Shown piece after piece: positions 55,761 through 63,788 of a stretch of DNA of 64,000 nucleotides. Below the pieces are notes generated by a model. The model was given only the letters and a program-made list of their open reading frames with translations. It had not been told where the DNA came from and did not search any database. The DNA lies in NCBI GenBank assembly GCA_016200225.1, contig JACQFD010000039.1, positions 124,001 through 188,000 on the forward strand, read 5' to 3'. The translations under genes were made by a program, and so were the position numbers. Position 1 is the stretch's first letter. Every line of letters starts with the position of its first letter. The stretch comes from Planctomycetota bacterium. GTDB lineage: Bacteria > Planctomycetota > UBA1135 > JACQFD01.

Positions 55761-55813
55761 AAAATAAAACGGGGGACGCAATATCGCCTTGCGGCTGGGA
55801 TTGCGTCCCCCGT
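55761..55813 (-). terminator. Riboswitch-controlled intrinsic terminator before gcvT
   Basis: On the minus strand, ACGGGGGACGCAAT pairs perfectly with ATTGCGTCCCCCGT (14 bp), closing a 17-nt loop, and is followed by TTTTATTTT. It stands between the glycine aptamer and the gcvT start, the position of an expression platform. Readthrough would be needed to express the gcv operon. Confidence 0.9.
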
Positions 55814-55844
55814 CCGAATTGTAAAATCAGTTGGGGTCTGCGAC

Positions 55845-55992
55845 GGCGGCGGTCCTCGGACCTGAGAGTTTCACGGGCGCGAGCCCGCTTGCCCCTTCGG
55901 TGTCAATGTGACAGGGTTGTCGTCGCCATTGTTGTCGCGGTCATCCGAACAACGACGGTGACAATCCTGTCGCATCGATCTCTCCCGCCGCC
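55845..55992 (-). promoter_or_regulatory. Glycine riboswitch
   Basis: On the minus strand the region shows the conserved core of a glycine aptamer: 5' GCGGGAGAG (around 55980-55989), a long variable arm (GACAGG...CCTGTC), then ACCGAAGGGGCAAGC, a GGGC/GCCC arm, and AAACTCTCAGG (around 55859-55869). An outer pairing GGCGGCGG/CCGCCGCC closes the element. Only one aptamer is visible, so this is a singlet form with a flanking stem rather than a tandem pair. It sits just upstream of gcvT, its classical target. The plus-strand gene at 56106 begins just beyond it. Confidence 0.92.
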
Positions 55993-56105
55993 ATCTGTGG
56001 AGCGAAGAGAGGCCGACAGAGTAAGCACTTTTCCCGCTGCGGCAAGCGTCGACGCGAGTTTCCGTGTGTGTCGAAGCGCCGGGCGCCAGAATCGAAGCCG
56101 CCAAC

Positions 56106-57758
56106 ATGAGTTCAGTCGACCTAACGCGCGCAAAAGCAGTCCTTCTCCTCGCGTTCATGGTCGTCGGTGGATTTTTATTGTGTGTTTGGAATTTCGACTA
56201 CGGATTTCCAAGGGTCTTGCATTCCGATGCCGCGCAAGTCTCGGAAGCCGTCGAATTCTTAAACACCGGCGCCTTTGTCAAACGATCGCCTTATCCTCCA
56301 GCATTAGTATTTGGATACGCGGGCGCGCTCGTCGCGGGCCACTGGATACGCAGCGCCGCGGGAATCGCCCCCGGGGAAAGCTGGCCCGTATTTTTAATAC
56401 AATTAACGCAAGACGGCGCGCTTGCCCACGGAATCATACGAATCTTCACCGCGCTGGCGGGCGCGTTGCTTCCCATCGCGGTGTACAGACTGGCAAGACT
56501 ACAATTATCGAGAAACGCGGCGTTGCTCGCGGCGGCGATGGCCGCGCTCGCGCCGGCTCACGTCATTTACGCGCACCAGGCGCGCATCCACGTCCCGGCG
56601 ATTACGATACTTGTATTTCTTGCGAGGCCCGTGTTGCGCCTCGACCGTGGCGATATTAGTAAATTTTCGGCGGCGGTCGCGGGAGTCGCCTGCGGAACCG
56701 CGATCGCAATCATACAACTGGGATATCTGCTCGCGGCTGCTGGAATTATTATTTTATTTGTCCGCGCGCGGCGCGAGCGCCGATCGCCGGCGGTTTTCGC
56801 GAGGCAAATCGCATGGGCGGCGTTCTCCGGAACGGTCGGTTGGTTCGCATTTTACGGCTGCTGGAAATTGTTACATGCCAACGACGTTTCGCTCAGCGAA
56901 TCCGCGCCCGCGATCGTGGCCGGAATCCCCGCGACGGTTTTTCGTCTGCGATTTTGGGAGACGCTGCCTTCGATGTTCGCCCGATTCGCGCTCTCCGAAC
57001 CCGCGACGGCGGGCGTCATATTATATTATATGTTTTTATCGATAAATCGCCGCGCGCCGAGGGGGATTCCGCCCGCCTTTGCCGTGTATCCGGCGCTCGT
57101 GCTGGCGATCCTCGGTTTGAATTATAGCGAAGTCCGATACTCCCTTTCGGCGCAGCCGTTCGTCGCCTGCATCGCGGCCGCCGCGGTTTGTAATATTACA
57201 AATCGAATCGCCCGCTTCGCGCTGGCGGCGCTGCTTCTCCTATCACCCGCCGCCGCGTCGATTGTTTATGTTCGCGCGATTGCCCGCGAGGACACGCGCG
57301 ACGTTCAAGTTTCGCTTCTGCCAAAAATAGCGAATCCGGATTTTACAGCTTCCGTTTACGCCAGCGCGGTGCTGCCCGGCGCGAATCCGGGTCCTTGTAC
57401 ACAATTATTTCCGAACAGGGGAGATTACTGGCCGTGGGTACAAAAGAAAGAAACGCCCATGCAGTCGTTCCGAAGGATGGTCGACCCGATATTTATGATT
57501 CCCCGCGACGGTTCGGGCCTCGCCGACTTCAGCGAAACCGAACTGAAGGCGCGATCATTTATTAAATTCGGAGTTATAACAAATGGCTATGGTTCCGGCG
57601 GCGCGCTTCCCGACGCGCCGGATTATTTATATCCAAGCCTCTTCACGGCGACGCGGACGGGTCCGAATATTGAAATCTGGTGTCGGCCGCGCGCCACGTT
57701 CGACCATTTGAAATCGACCGTCGATCCGCGCGCGGTCACTCCCATGCCGGAAAAATGA
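56106..57758 (+). CDS. Polytopic membrane protein, ArnT/PMT-like (GT-C)
   Basis: This is a 550-residue protein from the ATG at 56106. It has about 10-11 membrane helices, with a first periplasmic loop holding an acidic residue in 'VLHSDAAQVSEAVEFL' as in ArnT/PMT-type GT-C transferases, and 'HVIYAHQARIHVPAI' after the fourth helix. A soluble C-terminal part (about 400-550) follows. It is probably a lipid-linked sugar transferase, unrelated in sequence to the one at 33037-35043 except in layout. The start codon lies on the opposite side of the gcvT riboswitch region. It contains the 16-bp perfect palindrome at 57187-57202. Confidence 0.7.
   Translation: MSSVDLTRAKAVLLLAFMVVGGFLLCVWNFDYGFPRVLHSDAAQVSEAVEFLNTGAFVKRSPYPPALVFGYAGALVAGHWIRSAAGIAPGESWPVFLIQLTQDGALAHGIIRIFTALAGALLPIAVYRLARLQLSRNAALLAAAMAALAPAHVIYAHQARIHVPAITILVFLARPVLRLDRGDISKFSAAVAGVACGTAIAIIQLGYLLAAAGIIILFVRARRERRSPAVFARQIAWAAFSGTVGWFAFYGCWKLLHANDVSLSESAPAIVAGIPATVFRLRFWETLPSMFARFALSEPATAGVILYYMFLSINRRAPRGIPPAFAVYPALVLAILGLNYSEVRYSLSAQPFVACIAAAAVCNITNRIARFALAALLLLSPAAASIVYVRAIAREDTRDVQVSLLPKIANPDFTASVYASAVLPGANPGPCTQLFPNRGDYWPWVQKKETPMQSFRRMVDPIFMIPRDGSGLADFSETELKARSFIKFGVITNGYGSGGALPDAPDYLYPSLFTATRTGPNIEIWCRPRATFDHLKSTVDPRAVTPMPEK
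57187..57202. other. 16-bp perfect AT-rich palindrome
   Basis: TTTGTAATATTACAAA is its own reverse complement. It lies inside a coding region (encoding Val-Cys-Asn-Ile-Thr-Asn) in a GC-rich gene. Its 12-bp core TGTAATATTACA also occurs at 32076-32087, and the 10-bp part TGTAATATTA or its complement at 25920, 32655 and 43986. It may be a codon-use effect or a protein-binding site. Confidence 0.6.
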
Positions 57759-57857
57759 TCCGAGCAGGCGAGGGGAGCGAAATACGCCGCGCACTCAAGT
57801 AAATACGACGGCCGGTCGAAACGATTAAAAATCTTTCCCGGGGGAATCGTTAGCGAA

Positions 57858-60800
57858 ATGGGGCTGGTTGGCGAACTCGCAAGCGTGGATCTGGCACAGG
57901 TGTTCCAGGTTTTGACGCAAAATCAAAAAGACGGAGTACTGCAAATATTTCGCGGCGGACAGTCGCGCGCGTTGCGGTTCCGCCGGGGCGCCGTAACCTT
58001 ACAATTCGATCGCGACGACTACGAAGAGCGCGCCATCGAAATATTTAGAAAACTCGGCCAGATCAGCGAAGAAAAATTGCATTTGGCGGCGGCCAACCGC
58101 GAAGCCTCGGACTCGGCGCTGCTCGACGTTCTCGTCGAAATGGCAATATTGAGTCCCGGAGACGTATTAACGATATTCCGCGAGCGGATGGCGGAGGAAT
58201 TGTATGATTTCTTCACGTGGAACGAGGGAACCTTCGAATTCCACGAAGGCGCGGAAGCTCTTGCATCGCTCGGCGGCGAAGTCGATCAACGTTTATATTT
58301 TCCCGCCGACGGAATTGTCATGGAGGCCGCCTGCCGGGTCGACGAACTCTCGCGCATCCGCGATTTGATAAAAGACGATTTGGAAATATTCGCGCCGGCC
58401 GTGGCGGAACTCGCGCCCGAGGACGAATTGCAGTCGGCCGTATTCAGTGAGATCGACGGTTCGCGCCCGATTCGCTCGATTGCACAAAAACTCGGCAAAG
58501 GAACATTTGAAATTCAGAAAACTTTCTGGCGATTATATCAATTGGGCGCGATCGCGCCCGTGCCGCCGGAGGAATTTCCCGAACGCGGGCGGTGCACGCG
58601 CGAAGCCGGCCGGCCGCGCGAGGCGGCCTTTTTGTTCGATCTTGCGGCGGAGGCGCAAGTGGGCGTTCCGGCGGTGCTTCGCGAGGCCGCGGAATGCTGG
58701 GAGGAAGTCGGGGAGCCGGCCCACGCCGCCGAGCGATTTGTAAAATACGGCGATTCGTTAATAAACGCCGACGACCGCGAAAACGCCGCCGCGGCCTACT
58801 GCCGCGCGCACGACTTGATTCCAACGAATATCGAGGCCTGGAAAAAGGCCGTGTTGATAACATTACAATTAGAATCGGAGGGCGTCGAATCCCGGAGCGC
58901 GCCCGCGCCGCAGGCGCTCGCCGAAATCTGCCGCGAGATCGGCCAATCGGAAATAACAATAGAAGTTCTCGATCGCCTCGTGCAGGTTCGCCCGCACGAC
59001 GTCGCCGCGAAGCGCGCGCTCGTGCCGGCTCTCGACTTCACGGGCGACCGCGCGCGCCAGTGCGCGCTTCTCGAATCGATTGCTAACGATTTAATCAAAC
59101 TGAACGACGTGAGCGCGGCCGCGTCGACATTACAAATGGCCCTTCGGTTCCAGCCCGATCGAAGGGATCTTTCGAACAAGATCCGCGAATTGTATCGACG
59201 CGACGAGCAGAAGCGCACGCGGGCGCGTTATGTTTCGCTCGTTATCATGATATTAGCGATCGGCGCGGCGCTTCTCTTTTATTTATATACGCGAAACGAG
59301 GCCGCGCGCACGAAACTCGCGTCGCTCGACATCGACGGCATCTTGCGCGTCGGCGATTTCGCGCGGGCGCGCAAGACGATCGACGATTTTAGAAATGAAT
59401 TCAAATTTACACTTGTCGAGAACGACGCGCTCCAGCTCGTCGACAGGGTCGACGCGGCCGAGCACGATTTTAAAGAACAGGAACGAGCCAAGTACGATCG
59501 CGAGCGCGAAGCCCGCGGCCTGCGGCTGAATCAGGCGCGCGAACTCGCGAAAGCCGCGAACGATAAAGTTAACAAATCCGATTTGCAGGGCGCGCTGACC
59601 GATTTGCGGCGCGCGCTCTCCGTGGCGCCGCACGATTGGGACATGGCGCCCACGGCGCGAACGAACGCCGCAGATCTCGATCGTTATCTTAGCGAAGGCG
59701 CCGAACTCGGCAAGCGCCTCGACGGCGCGATCCAATCGAACGATCTTCCGTCGGCGCGCGAAATTGTTAAGAAACTGATTGCTTCTTATCCGCAATCGCC
59801 CGCCGGGCAGGGCGCGCGTTTTCCCGTCGTGGTCGAGACCGATCCTCCCGGGGCGCAGCTCGAATTGGACGGCGAAATGTACAAAAATTCGGGCGGCGAG
59901 ACGATGCGGACGCCGCTCGTGATTTTTGTAGCGCAATCGAAGCGCGCGAGCAAATTGAACGCGACGCTCGCCGGATTCAGTCCCGCGTCGGCGGAATTCG
60001 ACGCCGCGAGCGATGCGAATTTACATTTACATCTCGGCCGCGCCGCGGAATTGGCCGTCGCGCTTCCCGCGGCGCCGACCGCGCCGCCCGCGGTCGTCGG
60101 GAATATTGTTTATATTCCGCTCGCCGGATCGCGGATTGCGGCGTTCGAAAATAATGAAACGCCCGCGTGGATTGTAAGTATTGCGAGTTCCGGAGAAGTG
60201 ATCAGCGCGCCGCGTCCCGAAAAAGACGGACTCATCGTCGCGACTTCGGACGGTGTGATCGCTAAATTATCTTATGACGACGGCCACGCTCTCTGGCACC
60301 GGCGCCTGAATAGTGGTATTCGCGTTTCGCCGATCACGAGCGGCGCGGGCGTGCTCGCCGCCACCGACGACGGCCGCGTGCGACTGCTCGATCGTTCGAC
60401 GGGAGAGATTCGCCGCGAATGGCGCTCGCACGCGCGTCCGACGGGCGCCATCGCGATTTCCGAGCCCGCGCTCGCGGTCGGCCTTCCGGACGGAAAGATA
60501 CAAATCATCGACACGTCCGCCGCGCGTCCGGATGAGAAAATTATCAATTTCAGCGCGCAGGTCTCGGCAATTGTAATGATGGACGACGTGCTCGTCGCGT
60601 CGGGCGACGACGGCCGCGTGACCGGATTCGAATGGTCGACGGGCCGCCTTCTATGGGAATCGCCCGGCGGCCGGATCGCCGCGCCGCGCCCCGTAATTCG
60701 CGGCGAACATGTATTTGTAGATCGCGGCGGCCGCCTGAGCGTCCTCGATTTGCACACGGGCTCCGCGACCGCGCAGGCGCCGGATCCGTATGAATTGGAT

Positions 60801-61100
60801 GGCGCGATCGCGCTGCAGGGTCCGTGCGTCGTCGCCCCGTTGCGCGACGGATCTGTAGTATCGTTCAATGCAAACGATTTAACTGTTGTATGGCATTGGC
60901 CCGGCGCGGTCGGCGGCGCGCTCGGACAATCCGCGACGGCGTCGCGTCCGGCGGCGAAACGGCTCGAAGTCGCCGCAATCTCAGCTTCCGAATCGCTCGC
61001 GGCAGCCGTCGCGAACGGAAAACTTTTCCGATTCTCCGTATTACAACAAAATGGCGCTTCAAGCCGCGATGCGGGAAGTGCCGATCCGATGATCCGGTAG
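57858..61100 (+). CDS. Transmembrane DUF4388-TPR-PEGA-beta-propeller protein
   Basis: This is a 1080-residue protein. In order: a DUF4388 (PATAN-like) domain at about 1-130 ('MGLVGELASVDLAQVFQVL', 'GVLQIFRG'), helical/TPR repeats to about 450, one membrane helix at about 456-475 ('YVSLVIMILAIGAALLFYLY'), a charged coiled segment, a PEGA-type domain at about 654-730 ('VVETDPPGAQLELDGE') and a PQQ-type propeller at about 745-1060 ('GVIAKLSYDDGHALWHRRL', 'RVRLLDRSTGEIRREW'). Domains up to 450 should be cytoplasmic and the rest periplasmic. DUF4388 proteins are often found with MglA/roadblock modules, as here. It probably links envelope signals to the GTPase; that is inference. Confidence 0.85.
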   Translation: MGLVGELASVDLAQVFQVLTQNQKDGVLQIFRGGQSRALRFRRGAVTLQFDRDDYEERAIEIFRKLGQISEEKLHLAAANREASDSALLDVLVEMAILSPGDVLTIFRERMAEELYDFFTWNEGTFEFHEGAEALASLGGEVDQRLYFPADGIVMEAACRVDELSRIRDLIKDDLEIFAPAVAELAPEDELQSAVFSEIDGSRPIRSIAQKLGKGTFEIQKTFWRLYQLGAIAPVPPEEFPERGRCTREAGRPREAAFLFDLAAEAQVGVPAVLREAAECWEEVGEPAHAAERFVKYGDSLINADDRENAAAAYCRAHDLIPTNIEAWKKAVLITLQLESEGVESRSAPAPQALAEICREIGQSEITIEVLDRLVQVRPHDVAAKRALVPALDFTGDRARQCALLESIANDLIKLNDVSAAASTLQMALRFQPDRRDLSNKIRELYRRDEQKRTRARYVSLVIMILAIGAALLFYLYTRNEAARTKLASLDIDGILRVGDFARARKTIDDFRNEFKFTLVENDALQLVDRVDAAEHDFKEQERAKYDREREARGLRLNQARELAKAANDKVNKSDLQGALTDLRRALSVAPHDWDMAPTARTNAADLDRYLSEGAELGKRLDGAIQSNDLPSAREIVKKLIASYPQSPAGQGARFPVVVETDPPGAQLELDGEMYKNSGGETMRTPLVIFVAQSKRASKLNATLAGFSPASAEFDAASDANLHLHLGRAAELAVALPAAPTAPPAVVGNIVYIPLAGSRIAAFENNETPAWIVSIASSGEVISAPRPEKDGLIVATSDGVIAKLSYDDGHALWHRRLNSGIRVSPITSGAGVLAATDDGRVRLLDRSTGEIRREWRSHARPTGAIAISEPALAVGLPDGKIQIIDTSAARPDEKIINFSAQVSAIVMMDDVLVASGDDGRVTGFEWSTGRLLWESPGGRIAAPRPVIRGEHVFVDRGGRLSVLDLHTGSATAQAPDPYELDGAIALQGPCVVAPLRDGSVVSFNANDLTVVWHWPGAVGGALGQSATASRPAAKRLEVAAISASESLAAAVANGKLFRFSVLQQNGASSRDAGSADPMIR

Positions 61101-62273
61101 GTGCCACCCGTGGGGTTACTTCAACGCTGGTTCTCGACTCGATCACGCACGCGCATTCGCGAGCGCGCGAACGACTCGCCGTCGATACATTTATATGCGG
61201 AACATACACGTTCCGCGGTTGCTTCGAATAATCTCGCCGAAGCGGAGCGGATCGTTAATGAAGGTCTCGACATCTTTCCGTCGTCGACCGAACTCGATCG
61301 TCTGCGCCGTCTCGTTCGGCAACAAAAACTCGCCGATCGCGTGCGCGAGATCCGCAAGCGTCTCGACCGCCATCCGACGCCGGCGTTGTATCATGAATTA
61401 TTAGATATTCAATTATTATGTAACGATACGGCCGCCGCCGAAGTCACATGTTCGGAATGGCGCCGCATGTTCCCGATCGACGCGGGCGCGGAACTCGGAA
61501 ATATACGAATCGCGCTTGCGCGGTTTTATAAAGATCGCGCGGCCGCGGACGGACGCGCCGCGATCTCCGGTCTCGAGAAACTCCTCGCGCGCGACCCCGG
61601 ACACGCGCGCGCGCTGAGGCTCATGGCCGAATTGTGTTCGCGCATCGGTTCACTAACAAAAGCGCGCGACGTCCTTTCGCGGCTTTCGCAAATCGTGCCC
61701 GACGATCCCGAAGTCGGCGGCTGGCGGGAAAAAGTCGATCAGGCGATTCGAGGAGGTCCCGCGAACTTCGATTTAAATCGCATACTTCGCGAAGTCGAGG
61801 AAACGGGACAGTTCCCCGATCCGGTGCCGACGCTCGACGACGAGAAAGCTAATAAAAAAGAAAAAGAAGAGAAGAAACCGCGCATTCTCGATTCGGCGCG
61901 TCCCGCGCTCGCTAAATTATCAAAACTGCAGGGCGTTCGATTGGTAACATTGGTTCGCGGAAGCGCCGCGCTCGTCCGCGGCGCGCCCACGGGCGGAGCC
62001 GAACCGGTGGCGCGTTCGACGCGGGCCGTGGCGATTCATGCAAAACGCACGACGCGGCGCATGGGACTCGGCACATTCAAGGAAGCCGTCATCGAATCCG
62101 ACAACGGATCATTAGTTATATGTTGCGGCGATCCGTCGAGCGCTTCGGCCATCGTCGAAATTGCATCATCCATCGGTGCCGTGCGCGCCGCCCTCGAGGA
62201 TCTCGCGTCGGCGCCCGCTCCCGATCATTCAAATGTGCCGGAAGGCGCCGAGGGGGAACTGGTTCATGCGTGA
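61101..62273 (+). CDS. TPR protein with C-terminal roadblock/LC7-like domain
   Basis: This is a 390-residue protein starting with GTG directly after the TAG of the preceding gene (another GTG lies 9 bp on). Residues about 30-220 form TPR-like pairs ('AEHTRSAVASNNLAEAERIV', 'ARALRLMAELCSRIGSLTKA'), then comes a Lys/Glu-rich linker (about 250-262). The last 120 residues look like a roadblock domain: 'LSKLQGVRLVTLVRGSAAL', 'GLGTFKEAVIESDNGSLVI' and a final 'IVEIASSIGAVRAALEDL' helix. Roadblock domains bind Ras-like GTPases; the MglA downstream is the likely partner. Its 3' end overlaps the next gene by 8 bp. Confidence 0.75.
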   Translation: MPPVGLLQRWFSTRSRTRIRERANDSPSIHLYAEHTRSAVASNNLAEAERIVNEGLDIFPSSTELDRLRRLVRQQKLADRVREIRKRLDRHPTPALYHELLDIQLLCNDTAAAEVTCSEWRRMFPIDAGAELGNIRIALARFYKDRAAADGRAAISGLEKLLARDPGHARALRLMAELCSRIGSLTKARDVLSRLSQIVPDDPEVGGWREKVDQAIRGGPANFDLNRILREVEETGQFPDPVPTLDDEKANKKEKEEKKPRILDSARPALAKLSKLQGVRLVTLVRGSAALVRGAPTGGAEPVARSTRAVAIHAKRTTRRMGLGTFKEAVIESDNGSLVICCGDPSSASAIVEIASSIGAVRAALEDLASAPAPDHSNVPEGAEGELVHA

Positions 62274-62742
62274 CATACTCGAAGAACTGAATACAATTCC
62301 GGGCGTTCGCGGCTCGGCGATCATTCTAACGGATGGCGTCGTCGTCGCGTCGGCGCTTTCGGAAACCTGCGACGGCGAATCGTATGCGGCGCTCGCGTCA
62401 TCGTTATTATCACAAGTAGGCAATTGCCTCCCGCGCGTCGAATTGAAGGGAATGCGGCGCGTGACGATCACGGCGACGCGCGGCCGATTCTCGATGAGCG
62501 ACGTCGGCGGCGCGTGGTTGATCGTCGAACTCGATCGCGACATCGACGTCGGCCAATTGCAACTCGAGATCGAAAGCGCGGCGAGCCGGTTGCGCCGCCG
62601 CATGCGCATGGGACGCGCGGAGAACCCGGTCGCGGCATTGCCGACCGGCCGGAATTATACGAATCAAGAATTAAATACAATCTTGGACAACGGGCCCGCT
62701 TCGGGAACAAGGCGCGGCACGAAGGAGCCTGCAAAAGGATAA
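62266..62742 (+). CDS. Roadblock/LC7 protein (MglB-like)
   Basis: This is a 158-residue protein from the ATG at 62266, chosen because similarity starts with 'MRDILEELNTIPGVRGSAI'. The roadblock/LC7 pattern is clear: a first helix, 'SAIILTDGVVVASAL', 'ALASSLLSQVGNCLPRVEL', 'MRRVTITATRGRFSM' and 'AWLIVELDRDIDVGQLQLEI'. In Myxococcus MglB is the GTPase-activating partner of MglA; this protein immediately precedes MglA (6 bp gap) and is its probable regulator. The C-terminal 40 residues are basic and low in order. Confidence 0.88.
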   Translation: MRDILEELNTIPGVRGSAIILTDGVVVASALSETCDGESYAALASSLLSQVGNCLPRVELKGMRRVTITATRGRFSMSDVGGAWLIVELDRDIDVGQLQLEIESAASRLRRRMRMGRAENPVAALPTGRNYTNQELNTILDNGPASGTRRGTKEPAKG

Positions 62743-62747
62743 TCACC

Positions 62748-63764
62748 ATGGTGCAAATCAACTTTGCGTTAAAAGAAGTTAACTGTAAAGTAGTCTACTA
62801 CGGTCCGGGCATGTCCGGAAAGACTACCAATCTCGAGATTGTATATAAAAAAGCGCCGGAGCAGCACCGGGGGGAGCTGACGTCGATCTCCACGGACGGC
62901 GATCGAACGTTATTCTTCGATTATATGCCGCTCGACCTCGGCACGATCGCCGGAATGCGTACGAAGTTTCAGTTATATACGGTTCCCGGACAAGTATATT
63001 ACAATTCAACGCGCAAGCTCGTGCTCCAAGGCGTCGACGGCGTCGTATTTGTCGCCGAATCCGACCCCACCAAAATGCAGGAGAACCTCGAATCATTAGC
63101 AAACCTCGAGGAGAACCTTCGCGAATACGGCAAGGAACTGCGGACGCTGCCGCATGTGATTCAATGGAACAAGCGGGACTTGCCGGGCGCCGTGCCGGTG
63201 CCGACGTTGAATGCACAATTAAATCGTTATGGAGCGCCGAACTACGAAGCCATCGCGCGAACCGGCGAAGGCGTGTTTCCGACATTGAAAGCGCTCGCCG
63301 CGCTCGTTCTCGAAAGTTTAAATCGGCGCGACACTCGCGGAGGACAGCAACCGCCGGCCGCGCCGCTTCCGCAATCGACGTCGGCGCCCGTTTTTGCGAA
63401 TAGTAATATTAATGAATTCGGCGGCGCGCAGCCGGCCGCGGCGCGACCGCAGGCCCCGACGCCCGCCCGCCCGCCATCTGTAACATTAACGGCGGCGGCC
63501 GGCGCGGTCGCGGCCGCGCGAACGGGCGGCGTGCGACAGGCGCCCGCGAGCCAAAACCCGAAACCGGCCCACGCCGCGCGGCCCGCCGTGCGGGCGGCCA
63601 CGACTCCGTCGGCGCAGCCGGCGACGCGCCGCGTCGTGATGGTTACAGAAGACGATGCGTCTTCGCAGCAACGCTCCAACCGGGGTATCTGGATCGGAGT
63701 TCTCGTCGGCGCGCTAGGAGCGCTCGCCGTTCTCGGAATTGTATTTTTATTCTTATTTAAATAA
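62748..63764 (+). CDS. mglA: MglA-family GTPase with C-terminal membrane anchor
   Basis: This is a 338-residue protein; the start at 62748 has AAAAGGA in front. Residues 1-195 match MglA: Walker A 'YYGPGMSGKTTN' (17-28), Arg53 in 'STDGDRTLFFDY', 'YTVPGQVYYN' with Gln82 in place of the usual DxxG, and 'NKRDLP' (141-146). Known MglA proteins are about 195 residues and soluble. Here a Pro/Ala-rich linker (196-310) leads to a C-terminal hydrophobic helix (313-337, 'GIWIGVLVGALGALAVLGIV') ending with Lys, the layout of a tail-anchored protein. It is probably a polarity or signalling switch held at the inner membrane. Confidence 0.9.
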   Translation: MVQINFALKEVNCKVVYYGPGMSGKTTNLEIVYKKAPEQHRGELTSISTDGDRTLFFDYMPLDLGTIAGMRTKFQLYTVPGQVYYNSTRKLVLQGVDGVVFVAESDPTKMQENLESLANLEENLREYGKELRTLPHVIQWNKRDLPGAVPVPTLNAQLNRYGAPNYEAIARTGEGVFPTLKALAALVLESLNRRDTRGGQQPPAAPLPQSTSAPVFANSNINEFGGAQPAAARPQAPTPARPPSVTLTAAAGAVAAARTGGVRQAPASQNPKPAHAARPAVRAATTPSAQPATRRVVMVTEDDASSQQRSNRGIWIGVLVGALGALAVLGIVFLFLFK

Positions 63765-63788
63765 ACCATAGGATACGTGAGGTTCACA

